Source: Actinomadura sp. NAK00032 (GTDB lineage Bacteria > Actinomycetota > Actinomycetes > Streptosporangiales > Streptosporangiaceae). From it: a stretch of DNA of 64,000 nucleotides. Below the pieces are notes generated by a model. It saw nothing but the letters and a program-made list of their open reading frames with translations. It searched no databases and was not told the origin of the DNA. Shown one piece after another: positions 20,966-29,959 of the stretch. The first letter of the stretch is position 1. The number at the start of each line of letters is the position of its first letter. The stretch lies in the NCBI RefSeq assembly GCF_013364275.1, contig NZ_CP054932.1, positions 7,068,001 through 7,132,000 on the forward strand. The letters run 5' to 3'. The position numbers and the translations under genes were made by a program.

Positions 20966-21011
20966 GCCCGTCCGCCTGAGGCTGTCCACCTGAGGCTGTC
21001 CGCCTGAGGCT
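20956..21011. repeat. 14-base tandem repeat at the end of pepN
   Basis: Four consecutive units of GTCCGCCTGAGGCT or close variants (20956-20969, 20970-20983, 20984-20997 and 20998-21011) begin inside the last pepN codons and run into the untranslated region; a partial fifth follows. Each unit contains TGA. A unit length of 14 means copy-number change would shift the frame if the first stop were lost. It leads directly into a terminator. Confidence 0.75.
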
Positions 21012-21016
21012 GTCCA

Positions 21017-21059
21017 CCCGCCCCGTGACCGTGGGATCGTTGCACGGTCACGGGGCGGG
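21017..21059 (+). terminator. Strong hairpin terminator after pepN
   Basis: A 17-base perfect GC-rich stem (21017-21033 with 21043-21059) encloses a 9-base loop GGATCGTTG. It lacks a long T-run, as is common for high-GC actinobacterial terminators. It separates pepN from the gene beginning at 21086. Confidence 0.75.
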
Positions 21060-21085
21060 GGATTTCCGGGCTGGAGGACGGTGAG

Positions 21086-22081
21086 ATGGAGACGGCCAGG
21101 GACGTGCTGGCGGCGCTCGCTCGGCGCTACGCGTTCGGCGACCTGGAGGCGCTGGTCGCGCAGGGCGGGCCGGCGGCGGGCGGCGGCTCGGCGGCGGTCG
21201 CGGCGCTGTGCGCGTTCGGCCAGCGCGTCCTCGACCTGGACGCCGAGGACTTCGGCATGCCGGAGGCGGCCGGCGAGGTCCCGGCCGACCTGCTGGACCG
21301 GGCCCGCGCCAGCCGGATGCCGCAGGCGCCCCGGGAGCGCCCGCGCGGCGCCCTCGCCAGCCTGCGCCCCGCGTACTCCCTCCTGCTGGAGGTCATCGAG
21401 ATCCGCTGGCGGCGCCGCGACATGGCCGCGCTGGTCGCCGCCGTCCACATCGCCGCCGAGTACCTGCCGATGCTGGCCTGGGAGCCCGTCCTCGGCCACG
21501 CCGGCGACCCGGCCCTCATCGGCGCCTCGGTGACCGGCGCGGGCAGCCGGTTCGGGGTGCCGGTGGAGCCCGGCGCGCCGCGGATGTGCGACCACACCCG
21601 GCCGGAGCGCTCCGCCTGCGAGCGGACGCTCCGCGTCGCGAAGGAGCCGGGGCCCGGCTGGCGCGCCTACCTCGACCGGCAGCACAGCCAGGTGGCGTCC
21701 GCGCTGGGCGACTGCGCGGCCCGCTGCCGGACGCCCTGCTCGGTCATGACGCGCCTGGACGACCCGGTCCGCGCCGACCTCACCGAGCGGTGCACGCTCG
21801 CCGTGGAGTTCACCGACGGGGCGCTGGTGAAGCTCCGCCATGCGGCGCCGGTCGGCCACGGGTTCGGCGTCCCGTCGCCGGAGGAGGTCCAGGCGGCGTG
21901 GACGCGCGCGCGCAAGTCGCTTTCACGCCATCCGCTGGGGCACAAGGCGCTGGCGGACGTCGGCGGCTCCTACCCCCTGCGCGGCCTGCCCGAACTGTTC
22001 TCCGCCATCGCCGCGACCGATCTGCGCCCCGACACGCTCCTTTACGACGTGACGAAGCGCATCGCGTCTGCGCTCTCCTGA
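21086..22081 (+). CDS. Uncharacterised Cys-containing protein
   Basis: I do not recognise this 331-residue protein. The ATG has a good GGAGGACGGTGAG leader. The N-terminal half is helical and Ala/Leu-rich (a QGGPAAGGGSAAV stretch is at about 27-39). The middle carries two Cys-rich patches, MCDHTRPERSAC (about 170-181) and DCAARCRTPC (about 211-220), which together could bind a metal or an Fe-S cluster. No membrane helix or signal peptide is seen. The last 40 bases overlap the convergent malQ gene. The frame shows normal codon bias throughout, so the gene is probably real. Confidence 0.7.
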   Translation: METARDVLAALARRYAFGDLEALVAQGGPAAGGGSAAVAALCAFGQRVLDLDAEDFGMPEAAGEVPADLLDRARASRMPQAPRERPRGALASLRPAYSLLLEVIEIRWRRRDMAALVAAVHIAAEYLPMLAWEPVLGHAGDPALIGASVTGAGSRFGVPVEPGAPRMCDHTRPERSACERTLRVAKEPGPGWRAYLDRQHSQVASALGDCAARCRTPCSVMTRLDDPVRADLTERCTLAVEFTDGALVKLRHAAPVGHGFGVPSPEEVQAAWTRARKSLSRHPLGHKALADVGGSYPLRGLPELFSAIAATDLRPDTLLYDVTKRIASALS

Positions 22082-24042
22082 AGGTCCTCCAGGAGGACGG
22101 GCAGGCCGTCGGAGCCTGCCAGCGGTACACGCCAGTTGGGGTACTCGTCGGTGGTGCCCGGCTGGTTCTGGGTGCGGCGCTCGCCGACGGCGTCCGCCAA
22201 CGAGATCCCCCTGAGGCGGGCCGGGGTGCGGGCGAGGAAGGCGTGCAGGGCGTCCACGATCTGCTGGTCGTAGGTGGTCGCGCCTTCCGCGAGGGCCTGC
22301 ATGACCTCGGCGGCGGGCGCGGGCAGCAGGCCGTCCTCGTGGAGGAGCGCCAGCCAGTCGGCCAGCTGGCGGCGGTGGTCGGCCTCCTCTTCGGCGCGGG
22401 GCCGCGTCAGCAGGCCGAGGCGGTCGCGGAGCGCGATGTGGTCGCCGTGCACGAAGCCGGTGATGGGCGGCATGTCGTGGGTGCCGACCGTGGCCAGGGA
22501 CAGCTCGCGCCACTCGGCCGGGGGCTTGGGACGTCCCGCGGCGTCGCGCTCGAACCAGAGGAGGGACGTGCCGAGCATGCCGCGGTCGGCCAGGTCGTCC
22601 CGGAAGTCGGGTTCGACGGTGCCGAGGTCCTCGCCGACCACGACGGCGCCCGCCCGCTCGGCCTCCCAGGCCAGGCAGCCGAGGAGCGCGTCCCGGTCGT
22701 AGCGGACGTAGGTGCCGTCGGCCGGTGACCCGCCTTCGGGCACCCACCACAGGCGCGACAGCTGCATCGCGTGGTCGAGGCGCAGCCCGCCGCCGTGCCG
22801 GAACGCGGCGGCGAGCATCTCCCGGAACGGGGCGTAGGCGGCGCCGGCGAGGCGGTGCGGGTGCCAGGGCGGCTGGCCCCAGTCCTGGCCGCGCTGGTTG
22901 AACTCGTCCGGCGGCGCCCCGACGCTCATGCCGGGCGCGAACAGGTCGCGGTGGATCCAGGTGTCGGCGCTGCCGTGCGCGACCCCGACCGCCAGGTCGT
23001 GGACGATCCCGACCGGCATCCCGGCGTCGGACGCGGCCCGCTGGGCGGCCGCCAGCTGGCCGTCCAGGCGCCATTGCAGCCAGGCGTGGAAGTCGACGCG
23101 CGGGGCGAGCCGGGCCGCCTCGTCGGCGACGGCCCGGCCGCCGGCGTCGTGGAGTTCCGCGGGCCAGCGGCGCCAGTCGGGGCCGTGCTTCTCGGTGAGC
23201 GCGCACCAGGTCGCGAACGCGGTGAGGGCCCGGCCCTCGCGGGCGCGGAACGCGTCGTAGCCGCGCTGGGCCGCGGTGCCGCGCGGGACTCGGTGCAGCA
23301 GTTCGAGCGCCTGGAGCTTGGCCGACCAGACGGCGTCGCGGTCGATGGCGCCGCCGGGGATGCGCAGCGGTTCGGCGAGCGCGCGCAGGCCCGCGCGGTC
23401 CTCGGGCGGCAGCGCCGCGTACTCGGGGAGGTCCTCGACGCGCAGGTAGATGGGGGCGGTGAAGCGGCGGCTCATCGGCGAGTACGGGGACGCGCCGACC
23501 GGCGGGACGGGCTCGGCCGCGTGCAGCGGGTTGATCAGCGCGAATCCGGCGCCCCGCGCGCGGCCGCTCCACGCGGCGAGGTCGGCCAGGTCGCGCAGGT
23601 CGCCGATCCCCCACGACGCGCGGGAGCGCACCGAGTACAGCTGGACGGTGAGCCCCCACACCCGGTCGGGGGTGCGCAGCCGGCGCGGCGCCACCAGCAG
23701 CGGCGCGCTCTCGGCACCGGCGTGCAGCCGGTGCCAGCCGAGCGGCAGCCGCGCCGTCGGCGGGACGGTCTCGCCGGTCGCCAGTTCGACGCTCGCGCCC
23801 GGGAAGTCCGGCGGGCCGTCGCCGTGGCGGACGACCACGACCGGCGGCAGCCTCCGCGCGGGGGCCCGCACGCGTTCCAGCCCCGCCCTGGCGGCGCCCG
23901 GGGTGGAGGCGTCCACTCCGAGCGCCGCCAGGACGGCGACGAGCGTGTCCGGCGCGACCGCCGCCTCCCGGCCGCGCCAGTCGGCGTACCGCGTCGCGAC
24001 GCCGTGGTGCCCGGCCAGCCTGATCAGTTCGTCGTCGCCCAC
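22042..24042 (-). CDS. malQ: 4-alpha-glucanotransferase (amylomaltase)
   Basis: This 666-residue GH77 enzyme disproportionates maltodextrins and links to glycogen or maltose metabolism. The catalytic acids are visible: the nucleophile Asp in GLRLDHAMQL, Glu in VGEDLGTVEP, and the third Asp in GTHDMPPITG. WGIGDLRDL and GASPYSPMSRRF are family landmarks. The actinobacterial MalQ N-terminal extension is present. Its 3' end overlaps the opposing unknown gene by 40 bases. A GH13 glucosidase lies 14 kb away, not in an operon with it. Confidence 0.93.
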   Translation of the reverse strand: MGDDELIRLAGHHGVATRYADWRGREAAVAPDTLVAVLAALGVDASTPGAARAGLERVRAPARRLPPVVVVRHGDGPPDFPGASVELATGETVPPTARLPLGWHRLHAGAESAPLLVAPRRLRTPDRVWGLTVQLYSVRSRASWGIGDLRDLADLAAWSGRARGAGFALINPLHAAEPVPPVGASPYSPMSRRFTAPIYLRVEDLPEYAALPPEDRAGLRALAEPLRIPGGAIDRDAVWSAKLQALELLHRVPRGTAAQRGYDAFRAREGRALTAFATWCALTEKHGPDWRRWPAELHDAGGRAVADEAARLAPRVDFHAWLQWRLDGQLAAAQRAASDAGMPVGIVHDLAVGVAHGSADTWIHRDLFAPGMSVGAPPDEFNQRGQDWGQPPWHPHRLAGAAYAPFREMLAAAFRHGGGLRLDHAMQLSRLWWVPEGGSPADGTYVRYDRDALLGCLAWEAERAGAVVVGEDLGTVEPDFRDDLADRGMLGTSLLWFERDAAGRPKPPAEWRELSLATVGTHDMPPITGFVHGDHIALRDRLGLLTRPRAEEEADHRRQLADWLALLHEDGLLPAPAAEVMQALAEGATTYDQQIVDALHAFLARTPARLRGISLADAVGERRTQNQPGTTDEYPNWRVPLAGSDGLPVLLEDLQESADAMRFVTS

Positions 24043-24070
24043 GCCTGCACCATGCCCGGTGCGGGCGCCG

Positions 24071-25495
24071 TCACGCCGTCCAGATCTCCGGCGTGCGCCC
24101 GATCCAGGGGCGGGCCTCCTCCAGCTGCGCGGACAGCGAGATCAGCGTGCCCTCGCCGCCGAGCCGCCCGGCCAGCATGACCCCGATGGGCAGCCCCTCG
24201 TCGTTCCAGTGCAGCGGGACGTTCACCGCCGGCTGCCCCGAGACGTTGTAGACGGCCGTGAACGGGGTGAAGTTGGTCTGCCGCCGGAAGTTCTCCTCCG
24301 GCTCCTGCCCGTGGAAGTGGCCGACGGGGACGGGCGGCGACGCGAGCGTCGGGTGCAGGATGGCGTCGAACCCGTCCGTGATCGGGAACGCGGCGCGCAG
24401 CGCGCCCTGCAGCGCGGCGTGCGACTGCATCAGCTGCGGCGCCGTGGTGGCCTCGCCGAGCCCGCGCAGCCAGCGGCTCAGCGGCTGGAGCAGGTGCTCG
24501 CTCCCCTCCGGGACGGGCGTCATCGTCGCCATCACGCCCCACAGCGTCGCGAAGTGCGGGAGCAGGTCGGCGCCGAGCACCTCCGGCAGGTCGACGACCT
24601 CGTGGCCCAGCTCCTCCAGCAGCGCCGAAGCGTCCTCGTAGGCGGCGGCGCAGTCGGGGTGGACCTCGACGCCCGGCACCGGGGGCTGCATGCTCCGCGC
24701 GATGCGCAGCCGGCCCGGCGCCCGGTCGGCGTGCGCCAGGAACGGCCCGTCGGCCTGCGGCGCCCGGTACAGGTCGCCCGGCATGTGGCCGGCCATCAGG
24801 TCCAGCATGAGGGCCGCGTCACGGACGGTCCGGGCGATGGGGCCGTTGGTCGACAGCCCGAACAGGTCGGGGACGATCGGCCCCGCCGACACCCGGCCGC
24901 GGGTCGGCTTGATCCCGAACAGGCCGCAGGCGCTGCTCGGGATCCGGATCGAGCCGCCGCCGTCGCTGCCCTGCGCGATCGGCGCCAGCCCGGACGCGAC
25001 CGCCGCCGCCGCGCCGCCCGACGAGCCGCCCGCCGACCGGGTGAGGTCCCAGGGCGTGCGGGCCGGGGGCGCGACGTCACCCTCCGTATAGCAGGGCAGC
25101 CCGAACTCGGGCGTCGTCGTCTTGCCCAGCAGCACGGACCCCGCTTGCGCCAGCTTGGTGACCACATGGTCGTCGGCGAACCCGGTCAGGTCGGCGTACA
25201 CCGCCGAGCCGAACGTCATCCGGACGCCGTTGACCATGTTCAGGTCCTTGATCGGGACCGGCACGCCGTGCAGCGGCGGCAGGTCCGCCGGGTCGGCCGC
25301 CTCCAGCACCGCCTTCTCGGCGCGGCGGGCCTCCTCGCGGGCGCGGTCGGCGGTCACGGTCACGTAGGCGCCGACCTGCTCGTTCAGCCGGTCGATACGG
25401 GCCAGATAGTGGTCGGCGAGCTCGACCGGGGATACTTCCCTCGTGCGCACGGCGGCGGCCATCTGGGTGGCGCTCAGGTCATGGGTTTGTGTCAC
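24071..25495 (-). CDS. Amidase (amidase signature family)
   Basis: This 474-residue protein has the full triad: Lys83 in PIKDLN, cis-Ser158 in GGSSGG and nucleophile Ser182 in GSDGGGSIRIP. GKTTTPEFG and FGIKPTRGRVS are further family landmarks. The substrate is undetermined; related enzymes include 6-aminohexanoate-cyclic-dimer hydrolase-like and aryl amidases. It ends 28 bases before the malQ start on the same strand and may be co-transcribed with it. The other amidase at 6.2-7.6 kb has the same length but diverges clearly outside the motifs. Confidence 0.9.
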   Translation of the reverse strand: MTQTHDLSATQMAAAVRTREVSPVELADHYLARIDRLNEQVGAYVTVTADRAREEARRAEKAVLEAADPADLPPLHGVPVPIKDLNMVNGVRMTFGSAVYADLTGFADDHVVTKLAQAGSVLLGKTTTPEFGLPCYTEGDVAPPARTPWDLTRSAGGSSGGAAAAVASGLAPIAQGSDGGGSIRIPSSACGLFGIKPTRGRVSAGPIVPDLFGLSTNGPIARTVRDAALMLDLMAGHMPGDLYRAPQADGPFLAHADRAPGRLRIARSMQPPVPGVEVHPDCAAAYEDASALLEELGHEVVDLPEVLGADLLPHFATLWGVMATMTPVPEGSEHLLQPLSRWLRGLGEATTAPQLMQSHAALQGALRAAFPITDGFDAILHPTLASPPVPVGHFHGQEPEENFRRQTNFTPFTAVYNVSGQPAVNVPLHWNDEGLPIGVMLAGRLGGEGTLISLSAQLEEARPWIGRTPEIWTA

Positions 25496-25684
25496 GAATC
25501 GGAACGCTAGACGCCGTGTGCGCGGGCATCAAAGAGGGCAGGGACGTAAAGGCGGAGGAAGGAGAAGAGTATCGGCCTACCCGTCCGTCGCGTAAGTTAC
25601 TCACTGTCCCGAGGGCGACAAAACTATTAACCCCGCATGACTAGTCGCCGACCGGCCGGATGATTACTCTGCGCACGGAGGATC

Positions 25685-26575
25685 ATGCCCCCGAGGGGAA
25701 AGGAATACGGAGCGTCACTCATGGCGATCACGGAGCGGGGCAACACGCAGGGCGCCCGGGGCCAGCCCCGGGCCGAGTCCGAGGAGTCGCGGCCGGTGGA
25801 GGCACGGTCGGAGCAAGCGCGTGAGCACTATCACCCGGCGCCGGTGACCGAGCGCCCGGAGGAGGGCGAGCGCACCGCCGCGGCGCCGCTCGACGACCCC
25901 CGGATCCGCCGCTGGGCGTGGCGGGCCGGCGCGGCCGTCGTCGCGGGCGCCGCCGTCATGGTCCTGTCGAGCTGGCGGCTGGGCGTCGCCGTCGCGGTGC
26001 TGGTGGTCGTCGGCGACGTCGTCCGCACGTCCCGCCGGAGCTCCTCCGTCACCGCCTGGCAGAAGTCCTCGGCCGCCGAACGGCGCACCGAGAAGCAGCT
26101 GAAGTCCCTGCAGCGCAACGGGTACCTCGTGCTGCACGCGCGGGCCGTCCCCCGCGACGACGACGGCGTCAGCGACGGGCGGATCGACCACCTCGTGATC
26201 GGGCCGAGCGGCGTCTACGCCATCGACTCCGAGAAGTGGGACAAGCGCCTCCCCGTGCGCACCATGTCCCACCTCAAGCTCTTCCACGGCCCCTTCAACA
26301 AGAAGGACCGGCTGGACGAGGCGCGCTGGGAGGCCCAGATGGCCAGCAGCATCCTCGCCGAGCGGGTCGGCTTCGAGGTCCCGGTGCAGGCCTCCGTGGC
26401 GATCTACGGGCCGTCCATCCCGTGGAAGGTCATGCGGGTGCGCGACGTCGACGTCTACGCCGGCAACCGGGCCCGCGCCTACCTGCGGCGCCGTCCGAAG
26501 ATCCTCACCGACGGCGACGTGCAGCGCATCTTCCAGGCGGCGGAGAAGGCCCTGCCGCCGAAGTACCCCGACTGA
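25685..26575 (+). CDS. NERD-domain membrane protein
   Basis: The 296-residue protein has a disordered charged N-terminus, two close hydrophobic segments (about residues 77-107) and a NERD domain from about 130. HLVIGPSGVYAIDSEKW holds the nuclease-like Asp and Glu/Lys positions of that fold, which is predicted to be related to restriction-type nucleases. The ATG at 25685 has GGAGG only 3 bases upstream, while the ATG at 25721 has GGAG with better 8-base spacing; either may be used. It is divergent from the amidase and followed by a T-run terminator. The function of such proteins is unproven. Confidence 0.8.
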   Translation: MPPRGKEYGASLMAITERGNTQGARGQPRAESEESRPVEARSEQAREHYHPAPVTERPEEGERTAAAPLDDPRIRRWAWRAGAAVVAGAAVMVLSSWRLGVAVAVLVVVGDVVRTSRRSSSVTAWQKSSAAERRTEKQLKSLQRNGYLVLHARAVPRDDDGVSDGRIDHLVIGPSGVYAIDSEKWDKRLPVRTMSHLKLFHGPFNKKDRLDEARWEAQMASSILAERVGFEVPVQASVAIYGPSIPWKVMRVRDVDVYAGNRARAYLRRRPKILTDGDVQRIFQAAEKALPPKYPD

Positions 26576-26632
26576 GGCCGAGGGCGGCCTGCTTCCCCGG
26601 GCCGCCCGCCCCAGAGGCTCGACGGCGAGCCC

Positions 26633-26658
26633 GCCGGGACGTCCGCGTCCCGGCTTTT
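26633..26658 (+). terminator. Rho-independent terminator after the NERD gene
   Basis: GCCGGGACG (26633-26641) pairs with CGTCCCGGC (26646-26654) around a TCCG tetraloop and is followed by TTTT. This is a canonical intrinsic terminator. Confidence 0.8.
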
Positions 26659-26842
26659 CTCATGCCCGCTCCCCGGTTGGTAGCATCGGTGGTCACGGGC
26701 CGGCCCGCGCGCGACCTCCGCTGAGCCGGCGGCAGCGCCGCGATCCGCCGCTGCGAGCACGCTTCCAGAAGGCGACCCGCCCCGCCACGCCGAACCACGC
26801 GCGGCCCGTCGTCCCGCACGCCACAGGTTTGGAGAGGTCACG

Positions 26843-28708
26843 ATGCCACCGCTCAGGTCACGCACGGTCACGCACGGCAGGAACATGGCGGGCGCCCGCG
26901 CCCTCATGCGCGCCAGCGGCGTCGAACGCGAGGACTTCGGCAAGCCGATCGTCGCGGTGGCCAACAGCTTCACCCAGTTCGTGCCGGGCCACGTCCACCT
27001 GGACGAGGTCGGCAAGGTCGTCGCGGGCGCGGTCCGCGAGGCCGGCGGCGTGCCCCGCGAGTTCAACACCATCGCCGTGGACGACGGCATCGCGATGGGC
27101 CACGGCGGCATGCTGTACTCGCTGCCGTCCCGCGAGCTGATCGCCGACGCCGTCGAGTACATGGTCAACGCGCACTGCGCCGACGCCCTCATCTGCGTCT
27201 CCAACTGCGACAAGATCACCCCGGGCATGCTGCTGGCGGCGCTGCGGCTGAACATCCCGACCGTGTTCGTCTCCGGCGGCCCGATGGAGGCCGGCAAGCC
27301 GGTCGAGGGCGTCATGGGCGGCAACAAGCTCGACCTGATCGACCCGATGATCGCCTCCGCGGACGTCTCGATCGCCGACGACAAGCTGCTGGAGATGGAG
27401 GAGTCCGCCTGCCCGACCTGCGGGTCCTGCTCCGGCATGTTCACGGCGAACTCGATGAACTGCCTCACCGAGGCGATCGGGCTGGCGCTGCCCGGCAACG
27501 GCACCGTCCTCGCCACCCACACCGCCCGCCGCCGCCTCTACGAGGACGCCGGCCGCACCGTCGTCGAGATCGCCAAGCGGTACTACGACGGCGACGACGA
27601 GTCCGTCCTGCCGCTGAACATCGCCACCCCCGAGGCGTTCGAGAACGCCATGGTGCTGGACGTCGCGATGGGCGGCTCGACCAACACGATCCTGCACCTG
27701 CTCGCCGCCGCCACCGAGGCGCGCGCCGAGTTCGGGCTTTCCGAGATCGACGCGGTGTCGCGCCGCGTCCCGTGCATCTGCAAGCTGGCCCCGGCGACCG
27801 CCAAGTACCACGTCGAGGACTGCCACCGCGCCGGCGGCATCCCCGCCCTGCTCGGCGAGCTGCACCGGGGCGGGCTGCTGCACGGCTCCGCGCACTCGAT
27901 CCACTCCGCGTCGCTGGAGGAGTTCGTCGCCAAGTGGGACGTCCGCTCCCCCGGCGTCCTGCCCGAGGCCGTCGAGATGTTCCACGCGGCGCCCGGCGGC
28001 GTCCGCAGCACCTCGGCCTTCTCGCAGAGCGCCCGCTGGGAGACCCTCGACCTCGACCGCGAGAACGGCTGCATCCGCTCCGTCGAGCACGCCTACACCG
28101 CCGACGGCGGGCTCGCCGTCCTGCGCGGCAACATCGCCCCCGACGGCGCGATCGTGAAGACCGCCGGCGTCGAGGAGGAGCTGTGGACCTTCACCGGCCC
28201 GGCCGTCGTCTTCGAGTCGCAGGACGACGCCGTCGAGGGCATCCTCGCCGGCCGGGTCACGCCCGGTGACGTCGTCGTGATCCGCTACGAGGGCCCGAAG
28301 GGCGGGCCCGGCATGCAGGAGATGCTGTACCCGACGAGCTTCCTCAAGGGCCGCGGGCTCGGCAAGGCGTGCGCGCTGATCACCGACGGCCGGTTCTCCG
28401 GCGGGACGTCCGGGCTGTCCATCGGGCACGCCTCCCCGGAGGCGGCGGGCGGCGGGATCATCGCCCTCGTCGAGGACGGCGACCGCGTCGTCATCGACAT
28501 CCCGAACCGCGTCCTGGAGCTGGACGTCCCGGCGGACGAGCTGGAGATCCGCCGCGAGAAGCTGCTCGCCGACCTCGGCGGCTACCGGCCCCGCGACCGC
28601 GACCGCCCGGTCAGCGCCGCGCTGCGCGCCTACGCCGCGATGGCGACGTCCGCCTCGACCGGCGCCGCCCGCGACGTCTCGCAGCTCGACCGCCTCCCCA
28701 ACAGCTGA
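26843..28708 (+). CDS. ilvD: Dihydroxy-acid dehydratase
   Basis: This 621-residue Fe-S dehydratase converts 2,3-dihydroxy-isovalerate and its methylvalerate homologue to the 2-keto acids in valine and isoleucine synthesis. Cluster cysteines can be seen in SNCDKITPGM (about residue 122) and CPTCGSCSGMF (about 190-200). DGRFSGGTSGLSIGHASPEA near the end is the family's substrate-loop signature. GGAGAGG precedes the ATG. No other ilv or leu gene adjoins it. The 267-base upstream region has the previous gene's terminator and no clear leader peptide. Confidence 0.95.
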   Translation: MPPLRSRTVTHGRNMAGARALMRASGVEREDFGKPIVAVANSFTQFVPGHVHLDEVGKVVAGAVREAGGVPREFNTIAVDDGIAMGHGGMLYSLPSRELIADAVEYMVNAHCADALICVSNCDKITPGMLLAALRLNIPTVFVSGGPMEAGKPVEGVMGGNKLDLIDPMIASADVSIADDKLLEMEESACPTCGSCSGMFTANSMNCLTEAIGLALPGNGTVLATHTARRRLYEDAGRTVVEIAKRYYDGDDESVLPLNIATPEAFENAMVLDVAMGGSTNTILHLLAAATEARAEFGLSEIDAVSRRVPCICKLAPATAKYHVEDCHRAGGIPALLGELHRGGLLHGSAHSIHSASLEEFVAKWDVRSPGVLPEAVEMFHAAPGGVRSTSAFSQSARWETLDLDRENGCIRSVEHAYTADGGLAVLRGNIAPDGAIVKTAGVEEELWTFTGPAVVFESQDDAVEGILAGRVTPGDVVVIRYEGPKGGPGMQEMLYPTSFLKGRGLGKACALITDGRFSGGTSGLSIGHASPEAAGGGIIALVEDGDRVVIDIPNRVLELDVPADELEIRREKLLADLGGYRPRDRDRPVSAALRAYAAMATSASTGAARDVSQLDRLPNS

Positions 28709-28735
28709 GCGAGGCGGGGGGCGGGGGCGCGGCGC

Positions 28736-28752
28736 ATTACCTGGCGGGTAAT
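28736..28752. promoter_or_regulatory. Inverted repeat upstream of the DUF1330 gene
   Basis: ATTACC-TGGCG-GGTAAT is a perfect 6-5-6 inverted repeat in the 123-base gap between ilvD and the DUF1330 gene, about 80 bases before the latter's start. Size and symmetry suit a dimeric repressor. The regulator is unknown. Confidence 0.4.
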
Positions 28753-28831
28753 CGCTCCCGTTCCCCGGCTCCGGCACAGTGGTGGATGCCGGGCGAGACC
28801 AGCCCGGCGCCCACCGCCGAAGGAGTCAGCG

Positions 28832-29179
28832 ATGACCGCCTACGCCCTCGCCCACCTGCGCCCGCAGCCGCCGCTGCACGACGACGTGTTCACCTATATC
28901 GAGCGCATCCAGGACACCATGGACCCGTTCGGCGGCCGCTTCCTCGTGCACGGCGCGAACCCCGAGGTAGTGGAGGGGACGGTCGAGGGCGGCTACGTCC
29001 TGATCGCGTTCCCCGACATGGACAGGGCGCGCGGCTGGTACGAGTCGGACGCCTACCAGGCGATCCTCCCCATGCGCACCGACCACGTCCCGGGCACCGC
29101 CGTGCTGCTGCCGGGCGTCCCGCCGGGCTACGACCCCGCGGCGACCGGGCGGGCGATGCGCGCCGCCCAGCACGGCTAG
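28832..29179 (+). CDS. DUF1330-domain protein
   Basis: This 115-residue protein has a dimeric alpha/beta-barrel (ferredoxin-like) fold. The family features GGRFLVHGANPEVVEG and FPDMDRARGWYESDAYQAI are clear; the latter is a DUF1330 hallmark. GGAG precedes the ATG. DUF1330 proteins are small cytoplasmic proteins of unproven function, structurally like monooxygenases and EthD. Its last 4 bases overlap the end of the opposing FmdB-like gene. Confidence 0.85.
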   Translation: MTAYALAHLRPQPPLHDDVFTYIERIQDTMDPFGGRFLVHGANPEVVEGTVEGGYVLIAFPDMDRARGWYESDAYQAILPMRTDHVPGTAVLLPGVPPGYDPAATGRAMRAAQHG

Positions 29180-29394
29180 GAGCAGCAGCCTCCGCCGCAG
29201 CAGCCGCCTCCGCCGGCGGGCTTGGGCGGCGGCGCCGTGCCGCGGGAGGTGCCGGTGACGGCGACCGTGGACAGCAGCTTGACCGTGTCGTCGTGGCCGT
29301 CCGGGCACGGGGCCGGGTCGGACGCGTTGATCATCGGGCGGGAGACCTCGAAGGTCGATCCGCACGCGCGGCAGCGGTAGTCATAGCGAGGCAC
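29176..29394 (-). CDS. FmdB-family zinc ribbon protein with Cys-Cys tail
   Basis: This 72-residue protein opens MPRYDYRCRACGSTFEVSRPM, the FmdB/CxxC_CxxC_SSSS ribbon. The second knuckle is CPDGH in place of the usual CxxC. The C-terminal tail GGGGCCGGGCCS ends in two Cys pairs set in glycine. Such tails are frequent in actinobacterial members and might bind metal or form disulfides. No operon partner is visible. Confidence 0.8.
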   Translation of the reverse strand: MPRYDYRCRACGSTFEVSRPMINASDPAPCPDGHDDTVKLLSTVAVTGTSRGTAPPPKPAGGGGCCGGGCCS

Positions 29395-29449
29395 GGCCCC
29401 AGGATACGTGGTCGCCGGGGAGCGGGGCCGCCGCGCGGCGGGCCGCCGG

Positions 29450-29959
29450 TCAGGCCGCCGGTTCGGAGACGTAGGCGGCCCACTGGGGGTCGCCGTCCTG
29501 GACGAGGCCGATGAGCCGCCAGTGCGCGCCGCGCGGCACGGCGGGCGGCACGGGGAGCGTCCAGCCGATCTCCGACAGCAGCCGGTCGGCTTTGCGGTGG
29601 TTGCAGGTCATGCAGGAGGCGACGCAGTTCTCCCACACGTGCTTGCCGCCGCGGCTGCGCGGATGGACGTGGTCGATGGTCTCGGCGCGGCGCCCGCAGT
29701 AGACGCAGCGGAAGTTGTCGCGGCGCATCAGCGCGGCCCGGGTCAGGGGCACGCGGGTGCGGAACGGGATGCGCACGTAGCGGCGCAGCCGGATCACCGA
29801 CGGCACCTCGACCGCCATCGTGGCCGAATGCAGCACCGCGCCCGTGGTGTCGTGATGGACGATCTCGGCCTTCTCCCGGAGCACGAGGCAGACCGCCCGC
29901 CGCAGCGGCAGCGTGGTGAGTGGTTCGTACGTCGCGTTCAGGAGCAGGACCTGTCGCAT
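29450..29959 (-). CDS. HNH endonuclease-domain protein
   Basis: This 169-residue protein has an HNH nuclease motif at about residues 80-125: RDNFRCVYCG and CMTCNHRKADR give two CxxC zinc knuckles, with the catalytic IDHVHPRSRGG between them and the Asn in WENC. The N-terminal region MRQVLLLNATYEPLTTL is the conserved opening of a widespread actinobacterial subfamily. This stand-alone type is not tied to an intron, phage or restriction system here. Its cellular role is not established. Confidence 0.88.
   Translation of the reverse strand: MRQVLLLNATYEPLTTLPLRRAVCLVLREKAEIVHHDTTGAVLHSATMAVEVPSVIRLRRYVRIPFRTRVPLTRAALMRRDNFRCVYCGRRAETIDHVHPRSRGGKHVWENCVASCMTCNHRKADRLLSEIGWTLPVPPAVPRGAHWRLIGLVQDGDPQWAAYVSEPAA

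Noticed and set aside
26662..26724. A 20-codon frame (MPAPRLVASVVTG...) upstream of ilvD as an attenuation leader peptide
   Set aside because: It has no good ribosome site, is not especially rich in Ile, Val or Leu codons in a row, and no antiterminator/terminator pair follows it.
29450..29959. HNH protein as part of a homing element or restriction system
   Set aside because: No intron, intein, methyltransferase of the restriction type or flanking repeats are present; the stand-alone actinobacterial subfamily explains it.
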